Part shown: in pieces, positions 1 to 8,273 of the stretch
Layout of the letters: each line of letters opens with the position of its first letter
Numbering within the stretch: the stretch's first letter is position 1
Assembly: GCF_051148895.1 (NCBI RefSeq)
Contig: NZ_CP154625.1
Span: 1,488,001-1,552,000, forward strand
Length of the DNA: 64,000 bases
DNA from: Terrisporobacter vanillatitrophus
GTDB taxonomy: Bacteria > Bacillota > Clostridia > Peptostreptococcales > Peptostreptococcaceae
Reading direction: 5' to 3'
Made by a program: the position numbers and the translations under genes
Notes under the pieces: generated by a model
What the model saw: the letters and a program-made list of their open reading frames with translations, nothing else
Database searches by the model: none
Told to the model about the DNA's origin: nothing

Positions 1-473
1 CTGCTACCTAATGTTAAAAGAGAATTTATATAAACACCGTGATTTAATGAACCATCAGTATTTATCTGGTAAATGCTTACATTTTCTTTGAAGCCAATAA
101 AATGTTTATGGTTGACATTATAAGTATTATAATTTTGATAAGAGTATTTTATAATTACACTTATCATTTTAAATATAGCAGTTTGCAGTAAAGGTGAAAA
201 ATTGCTTGAGCAGTTTGCTCTAAACTTGCTATCGCTACCGTTATAAGGAAATCTTGTTAAATCAATAGAGTTCATACCGCTTGGAGCTACTTTCAGAGAA
301 TGAATATTCATAAGTTGACCATCCTGACTGATTTCAATATTGCTCTCATCTGCTGCTCTAATTATAGATTCTAGTGTTACAGAGTAATTGTTATTGAAGA
401 AGTTCTTCGCTATATTTTGAATAATCTCATCTAAGTCCTTACTTATAGAAATAGTTTTAGTTACTTTATTCAT
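1..473 (-). CDS. Hypothetical protein, N-terminal part, runs off the left edge
   Basis: Reading the minus strand from the ATG at 473 gives 157 codons with no stop before the window ends, so the gene is partial. An AAGGAGGG ribosome site lies 5-12 bases upstream of the ATG. The protein begins MNKVTKTISISKDLDEIIQN, followed by polar, serine- and asparagine-rich sequence with no signal peptide or membrane span. The first 40 residues could form a strand plus helix like a ribbon-helix-helix or a regulator dimer, but I do not recognise the family. The missing C-terminus could decide its identity. Confidence 0.75.
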   Translation of the reverse strand, partial: MNKVTKTISISKDLDEIIQNIAKNFFNNNYSVTLESIIRAADESNIEISQDGQLMNIHSLKVAPSGMNSIDLTRFPYNGSDSKFRANCSSNFSPLLQTAIFKMISVIIKYSYQNYNTYNVNHKHFIGFKENVSIYQINTDGSLNHGVYINSLLTLGS

Positions 474-691
474 AGAAACCCTCCTTTATATGGGAAAATA
501 ATAATGAATTTATCCCTAATAAAAATATACCATATACTAAAACAAAAAACAATATATGGGATAAAAATAATATAATTATCTCATATAGAGATGCCTTATA
601 TAAATTAGGAAAGCTTAGGCAAGTAATAATAAATTTGAAAAATATGTTACAATTAAAATCGAAGAGTACAAAAATTAAATTCAAAAAAGTA

Positions 692-722
692 TTGACCCTA
701 ATATTATGTCATAGTGTAGTCT
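692..722 (+). promoter_or_regulatory. MerR-type promoter with 19-bp spacer
   Basis: TTGACC (692-697) and TAGTCT (717-722) are 19 bp apart. This over-long spacer is typical of promoters twisted open by MerR-family activators. A TGAC...GTCA dyad lies across the spacer. It stands about 90 bp before the MerR-like N-terminus at 812, so it may be the autoregulated promoter of that regulator. No transcript evidence. Confidence 0.45.
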
Positions 723-811
723 AAAATTAGAGGTCCAGTACACAAGTGAAATTCATGTCGGTTGAGTAGATGTTTTATTAGAGCTCTAAAATCAAGGATG
801 AAGATGAAATT

Positions 812-1459
812 ATGAGAACAGTAAAACAAAGTTCAAATTTAAAGGGAATAAGTGTGAGAATGATACATCACTACGATAAAATTGGATTATTAAAACCAAC
901 TAAATTAACAGAAGCAGGTTATAGGCTTTATGATGATGAGGCTCTTGAAACTTTGCAACAGATTCTATTTTTTAAAGAACTTGCTATACCAGCTTTAAGC
1001 AAGGAATTAAATGAAAGATTAAAAACTAAGTCTAATGATAATCATGAAATGTTGAATAATCTTAAGAATAAGTTAGAGAAAGTAAATAAAGAAATTGAAA
1101 ATATACTTAATGCTATAAGGAGAGGTATAGTTAACAACATGCTTAAAGATAAGTTAGATGAATTAGAATAAGTAAAGTTAAATTTAGACTTAAAGATAAG
1201 TGAATTGGCTATAGAAAGTAATGGAGTAGAATCAGTAGATATAACAGAAGATCAAATTAGAAGTATGTTTGGTAAGTTTAAAGAGTTTATTTTAACTAGA
1301 AACCTACCAGAATGTAAGAAGTTCATAAGTGATTATGTTAAAGAGGTAATAGTATATAGAGACTACATTGAAGTAATATTCAATGTGGTCTTTTCCTTTG
1401 TTGACAATGAAATAATTCATGACTTACATATTATCATGGATAGAGTAAAAATAAAATAA
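812..1459 (+). pseudogene. Chimera: MerR-family HTH fused to serine-recombinase C-terminus, with in-frame stop
   Basis: Codons 1-66 are a clear MerR/TipA-like DNA-binding domain (MRTVKQSSNLKGISVRMIHHY, then the KIGLLKPTKLTEAGYRLY segment). From about residue 67 the sequence becomes the C-terminal coiled coil of a large serine recombinase (KLEKVNKEIENILNAI, then MLKDKLDELE). A TAA at 1169-1171 interrupts the frame, and the same frame continues after it with further recombinase sequence (ITEDQIRSMFGKF, FISDYVKEVIVYRDYIEVIF) to 1459. The catalytic serine domain is absent. The simplest reading is a deletion that joined a MerR gene in frame to a recombinase tail, later damaged by a nonsense mutation. 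The first 119 residues could still be translated as a small DNA-binding protein. Confidence 0.8.
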
Positions 1460-1563
1460 ATTAAATTACAAAAAATGACAAAAAATAACAATTGAAATAC
1501 CTTATTATATATAATGAAGAATAATTACTTAAAATATACTATGATAATATATAGGGGTATCAT

Positions 1564-1770
1564 ATGTGGAAATTATGTGGTTAAAATAATAAATTATGTG
1601 CAACGTGTTTAAATTGGGATGAATATAGGCTAGGGGATGTAGTTCATGATAAAAGTACATTCTTTAAATATGATAACGCTAAAAAAGCTAAATGTATGTA
1701 TCCAAAGGACTTTGCACATTTTGAAAGGACACCAAATCAAATGTGTCCTAGATTTGAAAAAAGATTTTAG
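1564..1770 (+). pseudogene. Small Cys-rich protein, interrupted by an early stop
   Basis: An ATG at 1564 reads MWKLCG, then TAA, then continues in the same frame for 62 codons: NNKLCATCLNWDEYRLGD, KCMYPKDF, FERTPNQMCPRFEKRF. Five cysteines, including CATC, suggest a small metal-binding or disulfide protein. No other good start follows the stop, so the copy looks inactivated unless the stop is bypassed. It lies 21 bp before the Ala/Gly-rich gene and may be the first gene of that unit. I do not recognise the family. Confidence 0.5.
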
Positions 1771-1791
1771 ATAAATGACAGGAGGATTAAT

Positions 1792-3264
1792 ATGGGGAAA
1801 TTAGGTAAAATTTTAACATGTGTTGCAGGAGCAGCGGTAGCCGTTGCAGCAGCACCAATAGTATTACCAGCAGCGGCAGCAGGGGCAGCCGCAGCAGGTA
1901 GTGCAATAGCAGGATCAGCAGCAGCAGGAGCAGTAGCAGCAGCAGGAACTGCAGTTGCAGGAGCAGCAACAGCAGCAGGTAGTGCAATAGCAGGATCAGC
2001 AGCAGGAACGGCCATTGCAGGAGCAGCAACAGCAGCAGGTAGCGCAATAGCAGGATCAGCAGCAGCAACAGCAGCAGGAACTGCAGTTGCAGGAGCAGGA
2101 ACCGCAGTTGTAGGAGCAGCAACAGCAGCAGGTAGTGCAATAGCAGGATCAGCAGCAGCAACAGCAGCAGGAACGGCAGTTGTAGGAGCAGCAACAGCAG
2201 TAGGTAGTGCAATAGCAACAGGTGCAGGAGTAGTAGGTGTAACGACTACAGCAACGGCAGCTTTAGGAGCAGCAACGGTTGGTGCTGGACTTACATATAG
2301 TGGAATGACTTCAATAGAAGGATTTTCAAATAGTGTAGAAGCAGATGAAAAAATAGCAAAAGCTAAGAATATCTATGAAGATATTAATAATAAATTAGAT
2401 AAAGCCCAAAAGAAAACTATAGATAAGATGCAAAAATTAAATAAACTAAAGGTAAACATATATGCAAATGAAATACTGAAGTCTATAGCTATAATTGAGA
2501 AAATAAAAAATATAAAGCAAACAGAGACTACTATATCTGAATTCAAGTTTAATTTTACTCCAGAAGAAATAAAAGAAGTTAAGAAAACATCTATAGAGGC
2601 TTTAAAAATAGCAAAAGGTTCATTAGATGGATTAGGAGCATCTGCCGTGATGTCATCATTAACTACTGGTTTAGTTGCAAATTTCGGTGTTGCATCCACA
2701 GGTACTGCAATATCTTCACTTAGTGGGGCAGCAGCTCAGAGGGCTACATTAGCAGCTTTAGGAGGAGGAGCTGTTAAAGCGGGAGGTGCAGGTATGGCTG
2801 GTGGACAAGTTATGCTAGGTGGAATATCTTTAGTTCCAACTGCTATAATTATGTCACACAAGTATGCACAAAATTCAGAGAAAAAATTAACAGAAGCTAC
2901 TAGATACTACTCTCAAATTAAAGAGGAAGTAGGAAAGATAGAAGGAACTATTAGTTGGTTAGAAAACTCTGTAAATGTGAGAGTAGAGGAAATACATAAT
3001 ACATTAGAAAAATTTAGAAGAGTTTATTCAAAAGATATATTAGGTAAACTAAGAGATATAAATAATATTAGGTCTAAAAATGGACAAATAAATATGAATG
3101 AATGTACTAATGATGAAAAGAAAACTATAGTCAGATCATGTAGTTTTATAAGTTCTATGAAAGAAATAATAAAAGCACCTGTACTTACAGAAAATGGACT
3201 TATAAGTGAAGAAACTAAGAATATTTTAGGTATGTATGGCGATGTAAACAAGCTATATGTTTAG
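1792..3264 (+). CDS. Ala/Gly-rich membrane-active helical protein, unknown function
   Basis: The 490-residue product starts at ATG 1792 after an AGGAGG site. Residues about 9-165 are almost only Ala, Gly, Val, Ser, Thr and Ile in repeated GTAVAGAATAAGSAIAGS-like units, a glycine-zipper pattern. Residues about 180-275 are charged helix or coiled coil. Residues about 285-360 are a second hydrophobic Gly/Ala stretch (GTAISSLSGAAAQRATLA, ALGGGAVKAGGAGMAGG), followed by long polar helices to the end. A helix, hydrophobic hairpin, helix plan is seen in ClyA/Hbl-like helical pore formers, but no family match is claimed. No classical signal peptide is evident. The gene is followed 8 bp later by a 143-residue helical partner, suggesting a two- or three-gene unit. 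Confidence 0.75.
   Translation: MGKLGKILTCVAGAAVAVAAAPIVLPAAAAGAAAAGSAIAGSAAAGAVAAAGTAVAGAATAAGSAIAGSAAGTAIAGAATAAGSAIAGSAAATAAGTAVAGAGTAVVGAATAAGSAIAGSAAATAAGTAVVGAATAVGSAIATGAGVVGVTTTATAALGAATVGAGLTYSGMTSIEGFSNSVEADEKIAKAKNIYEDINNKLDKAQKKTIDKMQKLNKLKVNIYANEILKSIAIIEKIKNIKQTETTISEFKFNFTPEEIKEVKKTSIEALKIAKGSLDGLGASAVMSSLTTGLVANFGVASTGTAISSLSGAAAQRATLAALGGGAVKAGGAGMAGGQVMLGGISLVPTAIIMSHKYAQNSEKKLTEATRYYSQIKEEVGKIEGTISWLENSVNVRVEEIHNTLEKFRRVYSKDILGKLRDINNIRSKNGQINMNECTNDEKKTIVRSCSFISSMKEIIKAPVLTENGLISEETKNILGMYGDVNKLYV
1830..2230 (+). repeat. Imperfect in-frame tandem repeats in the Ala/Gly-rich gene
   Basis: Variants of GCAGGAGCAGCAACAGCAGC and GGTAGTGCAATAGCAGGATC alternate about five times within the coding region, in units of roughly 60-75 bp. 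All units are multiples of three, so copy-number change would lengthen or shorten the hydrophobic segment without a frameshift. The unusual G+C content contrasts with the A+T-rich surroundings. Confidence 0.8.
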
Positions 3265-3272
3265 GAGGCAAT

Positions 3273-3704
3273 ATGAAAGGCGAAGTAATAAATAATAAAA
3301 AAGTAAGTAAGAAAAATGGTTGTTTTAATTTAGATAACTTAAATTCAAAAGATGCTTTAGATGTATTTAATAAGGTAGTAGAATCTAAAAGAGATTATGA
3401 GAAAACTAAAGAAGAAGAAACTACTAAAAGATTAGCTATTGAAAAGGCAACAGAAATTCATTTAGCCAAGATCAAATCAAATAAAGAAACAGTAGAAAAT
3501 ATATCAGAAGCTATATTTAATGAAAGACAGAAGGTTATAGATAAAAGCTTTGATGTACTTGAAAGAGCATTAGATGAAGATAAAGATTCAGTAGCGATAG
3601 CAGCTATGAATGGTATAAGTGATATTGTAAAAGAGTCCCCATTAAAAGACTTTGATAGTATAAGTAATGCATTACAAAATGACAACACAGATTTAATTTT
3701 ATAG
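3273..3704 (+). CDS. Helical protein partner of the Ala/Gly-rich protein
   Basis: The 143-residue, highly charged protein is predicted by eye to be almost wholly alpha-helical, with Lys/Glu heptad-like stretches (residues 35-110) and an acidic C-terminus. It has no signal peptide or membrane span. AGGAGG lies 3' of the preceding stop and the start is only 8 bp downstream, so the two genes should be co-translated. It could be an accessory, chaperone or immunity-like partner of the membrane-active protein; this is inference from position only. No family recognised. Confidence 0.7.
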   Translation: MKGEVINNKKVSKKNGCFNLDNLNSKDALDVFNKVVESKRDYEKTKEEETTKRLAIEKATEIHLAKIKSNKETVENISEAIFNERQKVIDKSFDVLERALDEDKDSVAIAAMNGISDIVKESPLKDFDSISNALQNDNTDLIL

Positions 3705-3781
3705 ATATATGAGTTATAAAATCAAAGTAGAAATATATTTGTATAGTGTAGAACATTTATTTTAATTACAAATTTATTATA

Positions 3782-4381
3782 CTACAAGATATAAGTTTTG
3801 TTGAATGATTCTATTAAATTATTAGAAATATCATCATCAAAATCTTCTACAACAATGTTAGTAGAGTTTTTAAAAGTATTTTTTATAGGCTCGATGTACG
3901 AAGGTAAACCATCTGTAACAATTGATTTAGGACTGACAAGGGTTTTAGCTTTTTTAAACAGAGAAAATGCACACTCAGATCCTCTGGATTGATTTAGATT
4001 CCAAGATGCTATTAATCTAGTTTCAGAATCTATGAAAATCCAAAGATAGTGCTTTTTACTAGCAATGCGTACTACAGTTTCATCAGCATGCCACTCATCA
4101 GAATTACCTAAGTAAAGCCCTTTGGTAAGCTCATAGCTTATGGATTTAAAGTATTTATCAAACTTTTTAATCCATTTAGAAATAGTTACATGAGATACTT
4201 TAATATTCATGTAATCTAATAAATATGTTAAAATAGCCCTTGTTGTGGCGTTGAGAGAATAATATAAATTAATAGTATTGATTATGGTGTCTATACTTGT
4301 GATGAAACTATTGTAAACTCTATCGGGGTCGAGATTCAAATATAAATAAGTTAACAGAACGAACTTTAGAGAGTGGGGAAA
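3782..4381 (-). pseudogene. IS6/IS240-type DDE transposase remnant
   Basis: Minus-strand codons carry IS6-family landmarks: KVSHVTISKWIKKF (an HTH), DEWHADETVVRI (first catalytic Asp), KKHYLWIFIDSETRLIASW, SIVTDGLPSYIEPI (second Asp) and NNLIESFN (catalytic Glu region). It ends with a stop shortly after FNKT, so the last 40 or so residues are missing. The N-terminus is also missing: homology stops at about 4381, next to the start of a lipoprotein gene on the other strand. No inverted repeats are evident. The element is probably inactive and may have carried promoter sequence next to the lipoprotein. Confidence 0.8.
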
Positions 4382-4382
4382 T

Positions 4383-5204
4383 ATGAAAAAAATATTAATA
4401 ATGATTATGGTATGTACCATATTTATTACAGGATGTACCAATAAAAAATATGAGGAAATGATGACTAGCGGTAAAACAGCTGTAGCTAATGGAGAATATG
4501 AAGAAGCAGAAAATTTCTTTTCGTTAGCATTGGAAGAAAAAAACAATGATAAAGAAGCTGATGCATTAGAAAATCAAGTTACAAAGTTAAATGAGGCTTT
4601 AAAATTAAAAGAAAATAAAAAATACAATGAAGTAATAAAATTGTGTGAAAAAATAAATAGTAGTGAAAGCGATAGCGATATAATAAAAAAGGCGAGTAAT
4701 AAATTAAAAGAAGAAGTACAGAGTATAGTTGATGAAAATAATAAACTTAAATCAATGATTAATGATAAGTTTAAAAATGCAAAAAAATTGATAGACGATG
4801 GAGAGTATAAAGAAGCAAAAAATAACTTAGATTATATTATTGAACAAATATCAGATAATCAAGAGTTTAAATCAGTACTTAGTCAATCTAAAAAGTTGCT
4901 AAACACTTGCAATGAAAATATTAAAAAGCAAGAAGCTAAGGAAAGAGAAGAATATACGAAAAATCAAATTCAAAAGGCATTGCAATCAGTATATAATGTA
5001 AGTGATTCAAAGGGATATACATATTTTTATACCAACGCAAATAAGAGCTATATAGCTAGGGAAAGTGAGTCATTTAAATCCAAGTACTATGTATTTAGTG
5101 AACAGTATGGTGATGCTATGAGTGATTGTAATTATCTAGTAGATAAAGAAACATTTGAAGTTTATTTGTATTATCCAGGTGGTGAATTACAAAAGGTTAA
5201 TTAG
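4383..5204 (+). CDS. Lipoprotein with TPR-like helical repeats
   Basis: The 273-residue protein has an N-terminal lipoprotein signal (hydrophobic residues 3-16, lipobox FITGC with Cys18). Residues about 25-60 (SGKTAVANGEYEEAENFFSL) and 135-165 are helix pairs of tetratricopeptide type, with a long charged helix between. The C-terminal 70 residues form a separate domain rich in Tyr and Ser. It should sit on the outer face of the membrane. A GTGGGG site precedes the ATG. It is a paralogue of the next gene, with shared TPR-like N-terminal halves and different C-terminal domains, which suggests duplication followed by domain swap. Confidence 0.85.
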   Translation: MKKILIMIMVCTIFITGCTNKKYEEMMTSGKTAVANGEYEEAENFFSLALEEKNNDKEADALENQVTKLNEALKLKENKKYNEVIKLCEKINSSESDSDIIKKASNKLKEEVQSIVDENNKLKSMINDKFKNAKKLIDDGEYKEAKNNLDYIIEQISDNQEFKSVLSQSKKLLNTCNENIKKQEAKEREEYTKNQIQKALQSVYNVSDSKGYTYFYTNANKSYIARESESFKSKYYVFSEQYGDAMSDCNYLVDKETFEVYLYYPGGELQKVN

Positions 5205-5225
5205 TAGTAAATATGGCAATTGTGA

Positions 5226-5256
5226 GGGTCATTGTTTAAAATCAATGGCCTTTTTA
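5226..5256 (+). terminator. Intrinsic terminator
   Basis: GGTCATTG and CAATGGCC form an 8-bp stem with one G-U pair, followed by TTTTT. It lies 20 bp after the lipoprotein stop and separates the two paralogous genes. Confidence 0.7.
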
Positions 5257-5349
5257 TTGTATTGTAAATTAGTATAGAAATTTATCGAAAAATTATATAT
5301 AATTACTATGCTATATTATAAAATTTGGGTGAAATGGAGATGAAAGTAA

Positions 5350-6153
5350 ATGAAAAGAATACTAGGAATATTATTAGTTATGTGTTTATTTATTGTAGGA
5401 TGTAGTAAGGAGGATACTTCATCTTATAACAAATATATTGAAGAGGGAAAAAAAGCAATAGCGAGTAAAGAGTATGAAAAAGGTAGAAACTTCCTTAGTT
5501 TAGCTCTAGAAGAAAAACCAGATGAAGAAGAAGCAAAGATGCTTTACAATCAAATTAATAACTTAATAGAAGCAGTAGATTCTAAAGATAATAAAAAATA
5601 TGATGTTGCTATACAATTATGTGATACGATATTGAATATAGATAGTGAGAGTAATTTAGTTAGAGATATAGCAAAGGATTTTAAGAAAGAATGTGAAAAT
5701 TTAAAGTCCCAAGCTGAAAAGTATGAAGAAACTAAAAAAAGTGAAGAGGCTAAAAAAGTTCAAAATGATATTTCTGTAGCACAAAATATTAGAAGTGATT
5801 TTAAACAGAAATCTATAGAGGCTGAAGAAGTATTAGTTAAAGCATCCGGTTTTTTAAGATATAATGACATATTAATCAATACTTTAAGATCATATAATAT
5901 AAATGATATAGAAAGTGCTAAGGTTGTATATGAATTAAGTGACGAATTGCTTAATAATTTATATAAAGGTATAAAAGAAGAAAGTTATGAAGATTTTGAG
6001 ATTTTAAAAGAAGAACAAGTTGCATGGGCTAAAGACAAAATAAAACAAGAAAAAAGTTTAAGAAACGATGAACTTATTAAGTATCAAACATTAGTGGATT
6101 TGACACTTGATAGATGTGATGAGCTTAATAGATATAGTTATTATGGATATTAA
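5350..6153 (+). CDS. Lipoprotein with TPR-like repeat, paralogue of the upstream gene
   Basis: The 267-residue protein has a lipobox FIVGC (Cys18) after a hydrophobic signal. Residues 24-60 (EEGKKAIASKEYEKGRNFLS) match the TPR-like segment of the gene at 4383. The middle (about 115-145) is charged coiled coil, and the C-terminal part is a helical domain without known motifs. It has its own leader after a terminator, so it is likely transcribed separately. Role unknown; surface scaffold or binding protein by analogy with TPR lipoproteins. Confidence 0.85.
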   Translation: MKRILGILLVMCLFIVGCSKEDTSSYNKYIEEGKKAIASKEYEKGRNFLSLALEEKPDEEEAKMLYNQINNLIEAVDSKDNKKYDVAIQLCDTILNIDSESNLVRDIAKDFKKECENLKSQAEKYEETKKSEEAKKVQNDISVAQNIRSDFKQKSIEAEEVLVKASGFLRYNDILINTLRSYNINDIESAKVVYELSDELLNNLYKGIKEESYEDFEILKEEQVAWAKDKIKQEKSLRNDELIKYQTLVDLTLDRCDELNRYSYYGY

Positions 6154-6195
6154 AATAATTAATAGAAAGTAATAACAAGTCAATTCATTGGAAAC

Positions 6196-6225
6196 GATAT
6201 CTATTTGAGATATCCTTTATTTTGT
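6196..6225 (+). terminator. Terminator-like hairpin after the second lipoprotein
   Basis: GATATCT and AGATATC form a perfect 7-bp stem with a 5-base loop, followed by CCTTTATTTT. It is 43 bp after the lipoprotein stop. Confidence 0.55.
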
Positions 6226-6432
6226 GAATTTCTTAGGCATAATAAGAGCACCATTCTAGCGGTTCCCTTTTTAGTGATTGATATAATGGGGGTTAGAAAG
6301 ATCTTAGGGTTCTTGTGTGTAATTTTAGACAAAGTAATAGGCAGATTAAATCACAATTTTCACAATTTGACTTACCTATCATAATAACTTTTCTCTTTAA
6401 GGAATATAATGGAATATATAAGGATTTAAGAT

Positions 6433-6484
6433 AACACCCACAAGGTTTGCTTCAGTAGGAGCTGGCTTTGTGGGTGTTTTTGTT
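6433..6484 (+). terminator. Strong intrinsic terminator
   Basis: AACACCCACAA and TTGTGGGTGTT form an 11-bp perfect stem, with a 24-base loop, then TTTTGTTTT. It would isolate the GGDEF gene downstream from anything transcribed before it. Confidence 0.75.
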
Positions 6485-6520
6485 TTGAGTATTTTTAAAA
6501 AATTAGCATTATTATTTTTC

Positions 6521-6539
6521 ACTGACAATGTGTGTCAGT
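6521..6539. promoter_or_regulatory. Operator-like inverted repeat ACTGACA-N5-TGTCAGT
   Basis: A perfect 7+7 inverted repeat, ACTGACA and TGTCAGT, lies about 60-80 bp upstream of the GGDEF start. Its size and spacing suit a dimeric HTH repressor. It lacks a T-tract, so it is not a terminator. The partner protein is unknown. Confidence 0.4.
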
Positions 6540-6599
6540 CATAAAGTTTATAATTAAGATAAAGTTTAAATGATATAAATATTAAGGGTGGGAGATAAA

Positions 6600-7205
6600 G
6601 TGAATTACGATAATATGAATAGAGAAAAGCTTATTGAGATTTTGATACATAAGGAGGATATGTTGCAGAAATTATGGTTAGAAAATAAAAAGTTAAATTA
6701 CTTTGCTAGTATAGATGCAATGACAGGAGTACTAAATAAAAAATCAGGTTTAGAGTTGTTAGAAAGAGAATTTAAATTATCAAATAGCAATGATAAAAAT
6801 ATGGTTATTTGCTTTATTGATGTGGATGGATTAAAAATTATAAATGATACTTTTGGACATGAAGAGGGTGACAAACTTTTAATAAGTACAGCTAAAATTT
6901 TAAAAGAAAGCATTAGAAAAACTGACTTTGTAATTAGAATGGGTGGAGATGAATTCTTAGTAGTATTTCCTAAAACAACAATGAAAGAAGTCAATACAGT
7001 ATGGGGGAGAATTTTAAAATTGGTAGAAGAAATTAATAAAAATAATGAAAAATATAATTTGAGCTTTAGCTATGGATTTTATGAATATGGTAAAGAAACA
7101 GAAAAAAACTTAACTAGTAAGGAGTTAATAAAAAGGGCAGATACAGAAATGTATAGAATTAAAAGGGGAAAAAAGAGGAATTATGCGATAAATGTAGAAA
7201 AGTAA
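6600..7205 (+). CDS. Diguanylate cyclase (GGDEF domain)
   Basis: The protein makes cyclic di-GMP from two GTP. A GGDEF domain spans nearly all of it: DAMTGVLNKKSG, CFIDVDGLKIINDTFGHEEGD (metal-binding Asp), and an intact RMGGDEF signature. RKTD lies exactly five residues before GGDEF, a canonical RxxD inhibitory site for product feedback. A short N-terminal helix (IEILIHKEDMLQKLWLENKK) probably dimerises the protein; there is no membrane or PAS sensor. I chose the GTG at 6600 because GGGTGGGAG is correctly spaced from it; an in-frame GTG at 6588 has no ribosome site. It stands 49 bp before the WYL regulator. Confidence 0.9.
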   Translation: MNYDNMNREKLIEILIHKEDMLQKLWLENKKLNYFASIDAMTGVLNKKSGLELLEREFKLSNSNDKNMVICFIDVDGLKIINDTFGHEEGDKLLISTAKILKESIRKTDFVIRMGGDEFLVVFPKTTMKEVNTVWGRILKLVEEINKNNEKYNLSFSYGFYEYGKETEKNLTSKELIKRADTEMYRIKRGKKRNYAINVEK

Positions 7206-7254
7206 TAAATGAATAAATTAAGGTATATTATTTAAAGGAGTAAAATTTTTTTAT

Positions 7255-8238
7255 ATGGAAAGATTTAAATCAGAAGTGTTGTTATACATTTATAATAGAT
7301 TACTTGAAGGAAAAATAGTTAGAAAGCATGAGGTATTAGACAAATTTAATATTAATGAAAGAACTTTTTATAGGTATATACAAGATATTAAAAAATTTGT
7401 TGAAAAGCCTGAGGATGAGTTGATAGGTGAGGAAATTGTAACAGATAAAGAAAAAGGAGGATATATTCTTAGAGGAAAACATGAAAAGAATCTCAATGAA
7501 AATGAAGTTTTAGCTATCTCTAAGGTTCTTCTAGAAAGTAGAGGTTTTATAGAGACTGAGTTAAAAGATATGTTAGACAAGCTCCTTGAAAACTGTATAA
7601 GTGAAGATAAAGATAATATTAATAGAATTATTAGAAATGAGTTACATCACTATAAATCACCAAAACACGGCAAGGAACTTTTAAGTAAGTTATGGCAAAT
7701 AAGCAATGCTATAAAAGAACAAAAAATATTGAGCATTGGGTATTTTAAAATAGGTACTGATGGGAAATTACAAGAAGAAATTTCGAAAAGAAATATTTGT
7801 CCACAAGGATTGTTATTTTCAGAGTATTATTTTTACCTGGTAGCTTTTATTGAAGGAAAGAGCTATGAATATCCTGCTATTTATAGAGTAGACAGAATCA
7901 AAGATTTAGTCATCACTGATAAAAAATATAAAGTGGATTATAGCAAAAGATTTCAAGATGGAAAGTTTAGAAAGTCAATTCAATTTATGCAGACAGGAGA
8001 ACTGGAAAGGGTAAAGTTTAGATTTACAGGCAGATCCATCGAGGCAGTTGAAGATAGATTGCCTGATGCGACAGTAGTAGAGGAAAAAGGAGAATACACA
8101 GTAGAGGCAAATTTGTTTGGTAAAGGTATAAAAATGTGGCTTTTGAGCCAGGGGGATTCTGTAGAAGTTCTTGATTCTGATAAGTTTAGGGAAGAAATGA
8201 TGGAAACTATTGAAAAGATGAGAGATTTATATATATGA
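7255..8238 (+). CDS. WYL-domain transcriptional regulator (HTH_11/YafY type)
   Basis: The 327-residue protein has an N-terminal winged HTH (residues about 8-60, NINERTFYRYIQDIKKF) and a WYL ligand-sensing region (about 145-225: ILSIGYFKIGTDGKLQEEIS, NICPQGLLFSEYYFYLVAF, YPAIYRVDRI), then a WYL C-terminal extension (about 230-325). Such proteins bind nucleic-acid-like ligands, and several (BrxR, CapW) repress phage-defence operons. It is followed 35 bp later by the first of several unrecognised co-directional genes, so it is a good candidate for their regulator; that link is inference. Confidence 0.88.
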   Translation: MERFKSEVLLYIYNRLLEGKIVRKHEVLDKFNINERTFYRYIQDIKKFVEKPEDELIGEEIVTDKEKGGYILRGKHEKNLNENEVLAISKVLLESRGFIETELKDMLDKLLENCISEDKDNINRIIRNELHHYKSPKHGKELLSKLWQISNAIKEQKILSIGYFKIGTDGKLQEEISKRNICPQGLLFSEYYFYLVAFIEGKSYEYPAIYRVDRIKDLVITDKKYKVDYSKRFQDGKFRKSIQFMQTGELERVKFRFTGRSIEAVEDRLPDATVVEEKGEYTVEANLFGKGIKMWLLSQGDSVEVLDSDKFREEMMETIEKMRDLYI

Positions 8239-8273
8239 TGATTAATAAATTGGATAAGAGGTACGTATAGATA

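Larger units (their letters stand above)
6226..6587. other. Intergenic region with terminator and a possible 32-codon ORF
   Basis: The stretch holds no convincing gene. A 32-codon ORF (6286-6384, MGVRKILGFLCVILDKV...) has a hydrophobic N-terminus but no ribosome site and may be chance or a remnant. A strong terminator (6433-6484) and a small inverted repeat (6521-6539) follow. Confidence 0.4.

Noticed and set aside
466..684. Minus-strand 72-codon hydrophobic frame upstream of the first gene
   Set aside because: Overlaps the real start and ribosome site at 473-485; no ribosome site of its own, and A+T-rich DNA easily gives hydrophobic frames.
1767..2218. Two long minus-strand frames over the Ala/Gly-rich region (poly-Leu and poly-Ala products)
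   Set aside because: They are the complement of the GCAGCA-type repeats, overlap a well-started plus-strand gene completely, and have no ribosome site.
1830..2230. Possible CRISPR-like array from regular repeats
   Set aside because: Repeats are coding, adjoin without unique spacers, and vary in length; no cas genes anywhere in the window.
3798..3992. Plus-strand 64-codon frame in the IS6-type remnant
   Set aside because: It is the antisense of the transposase DDE region, with no ribosome site.
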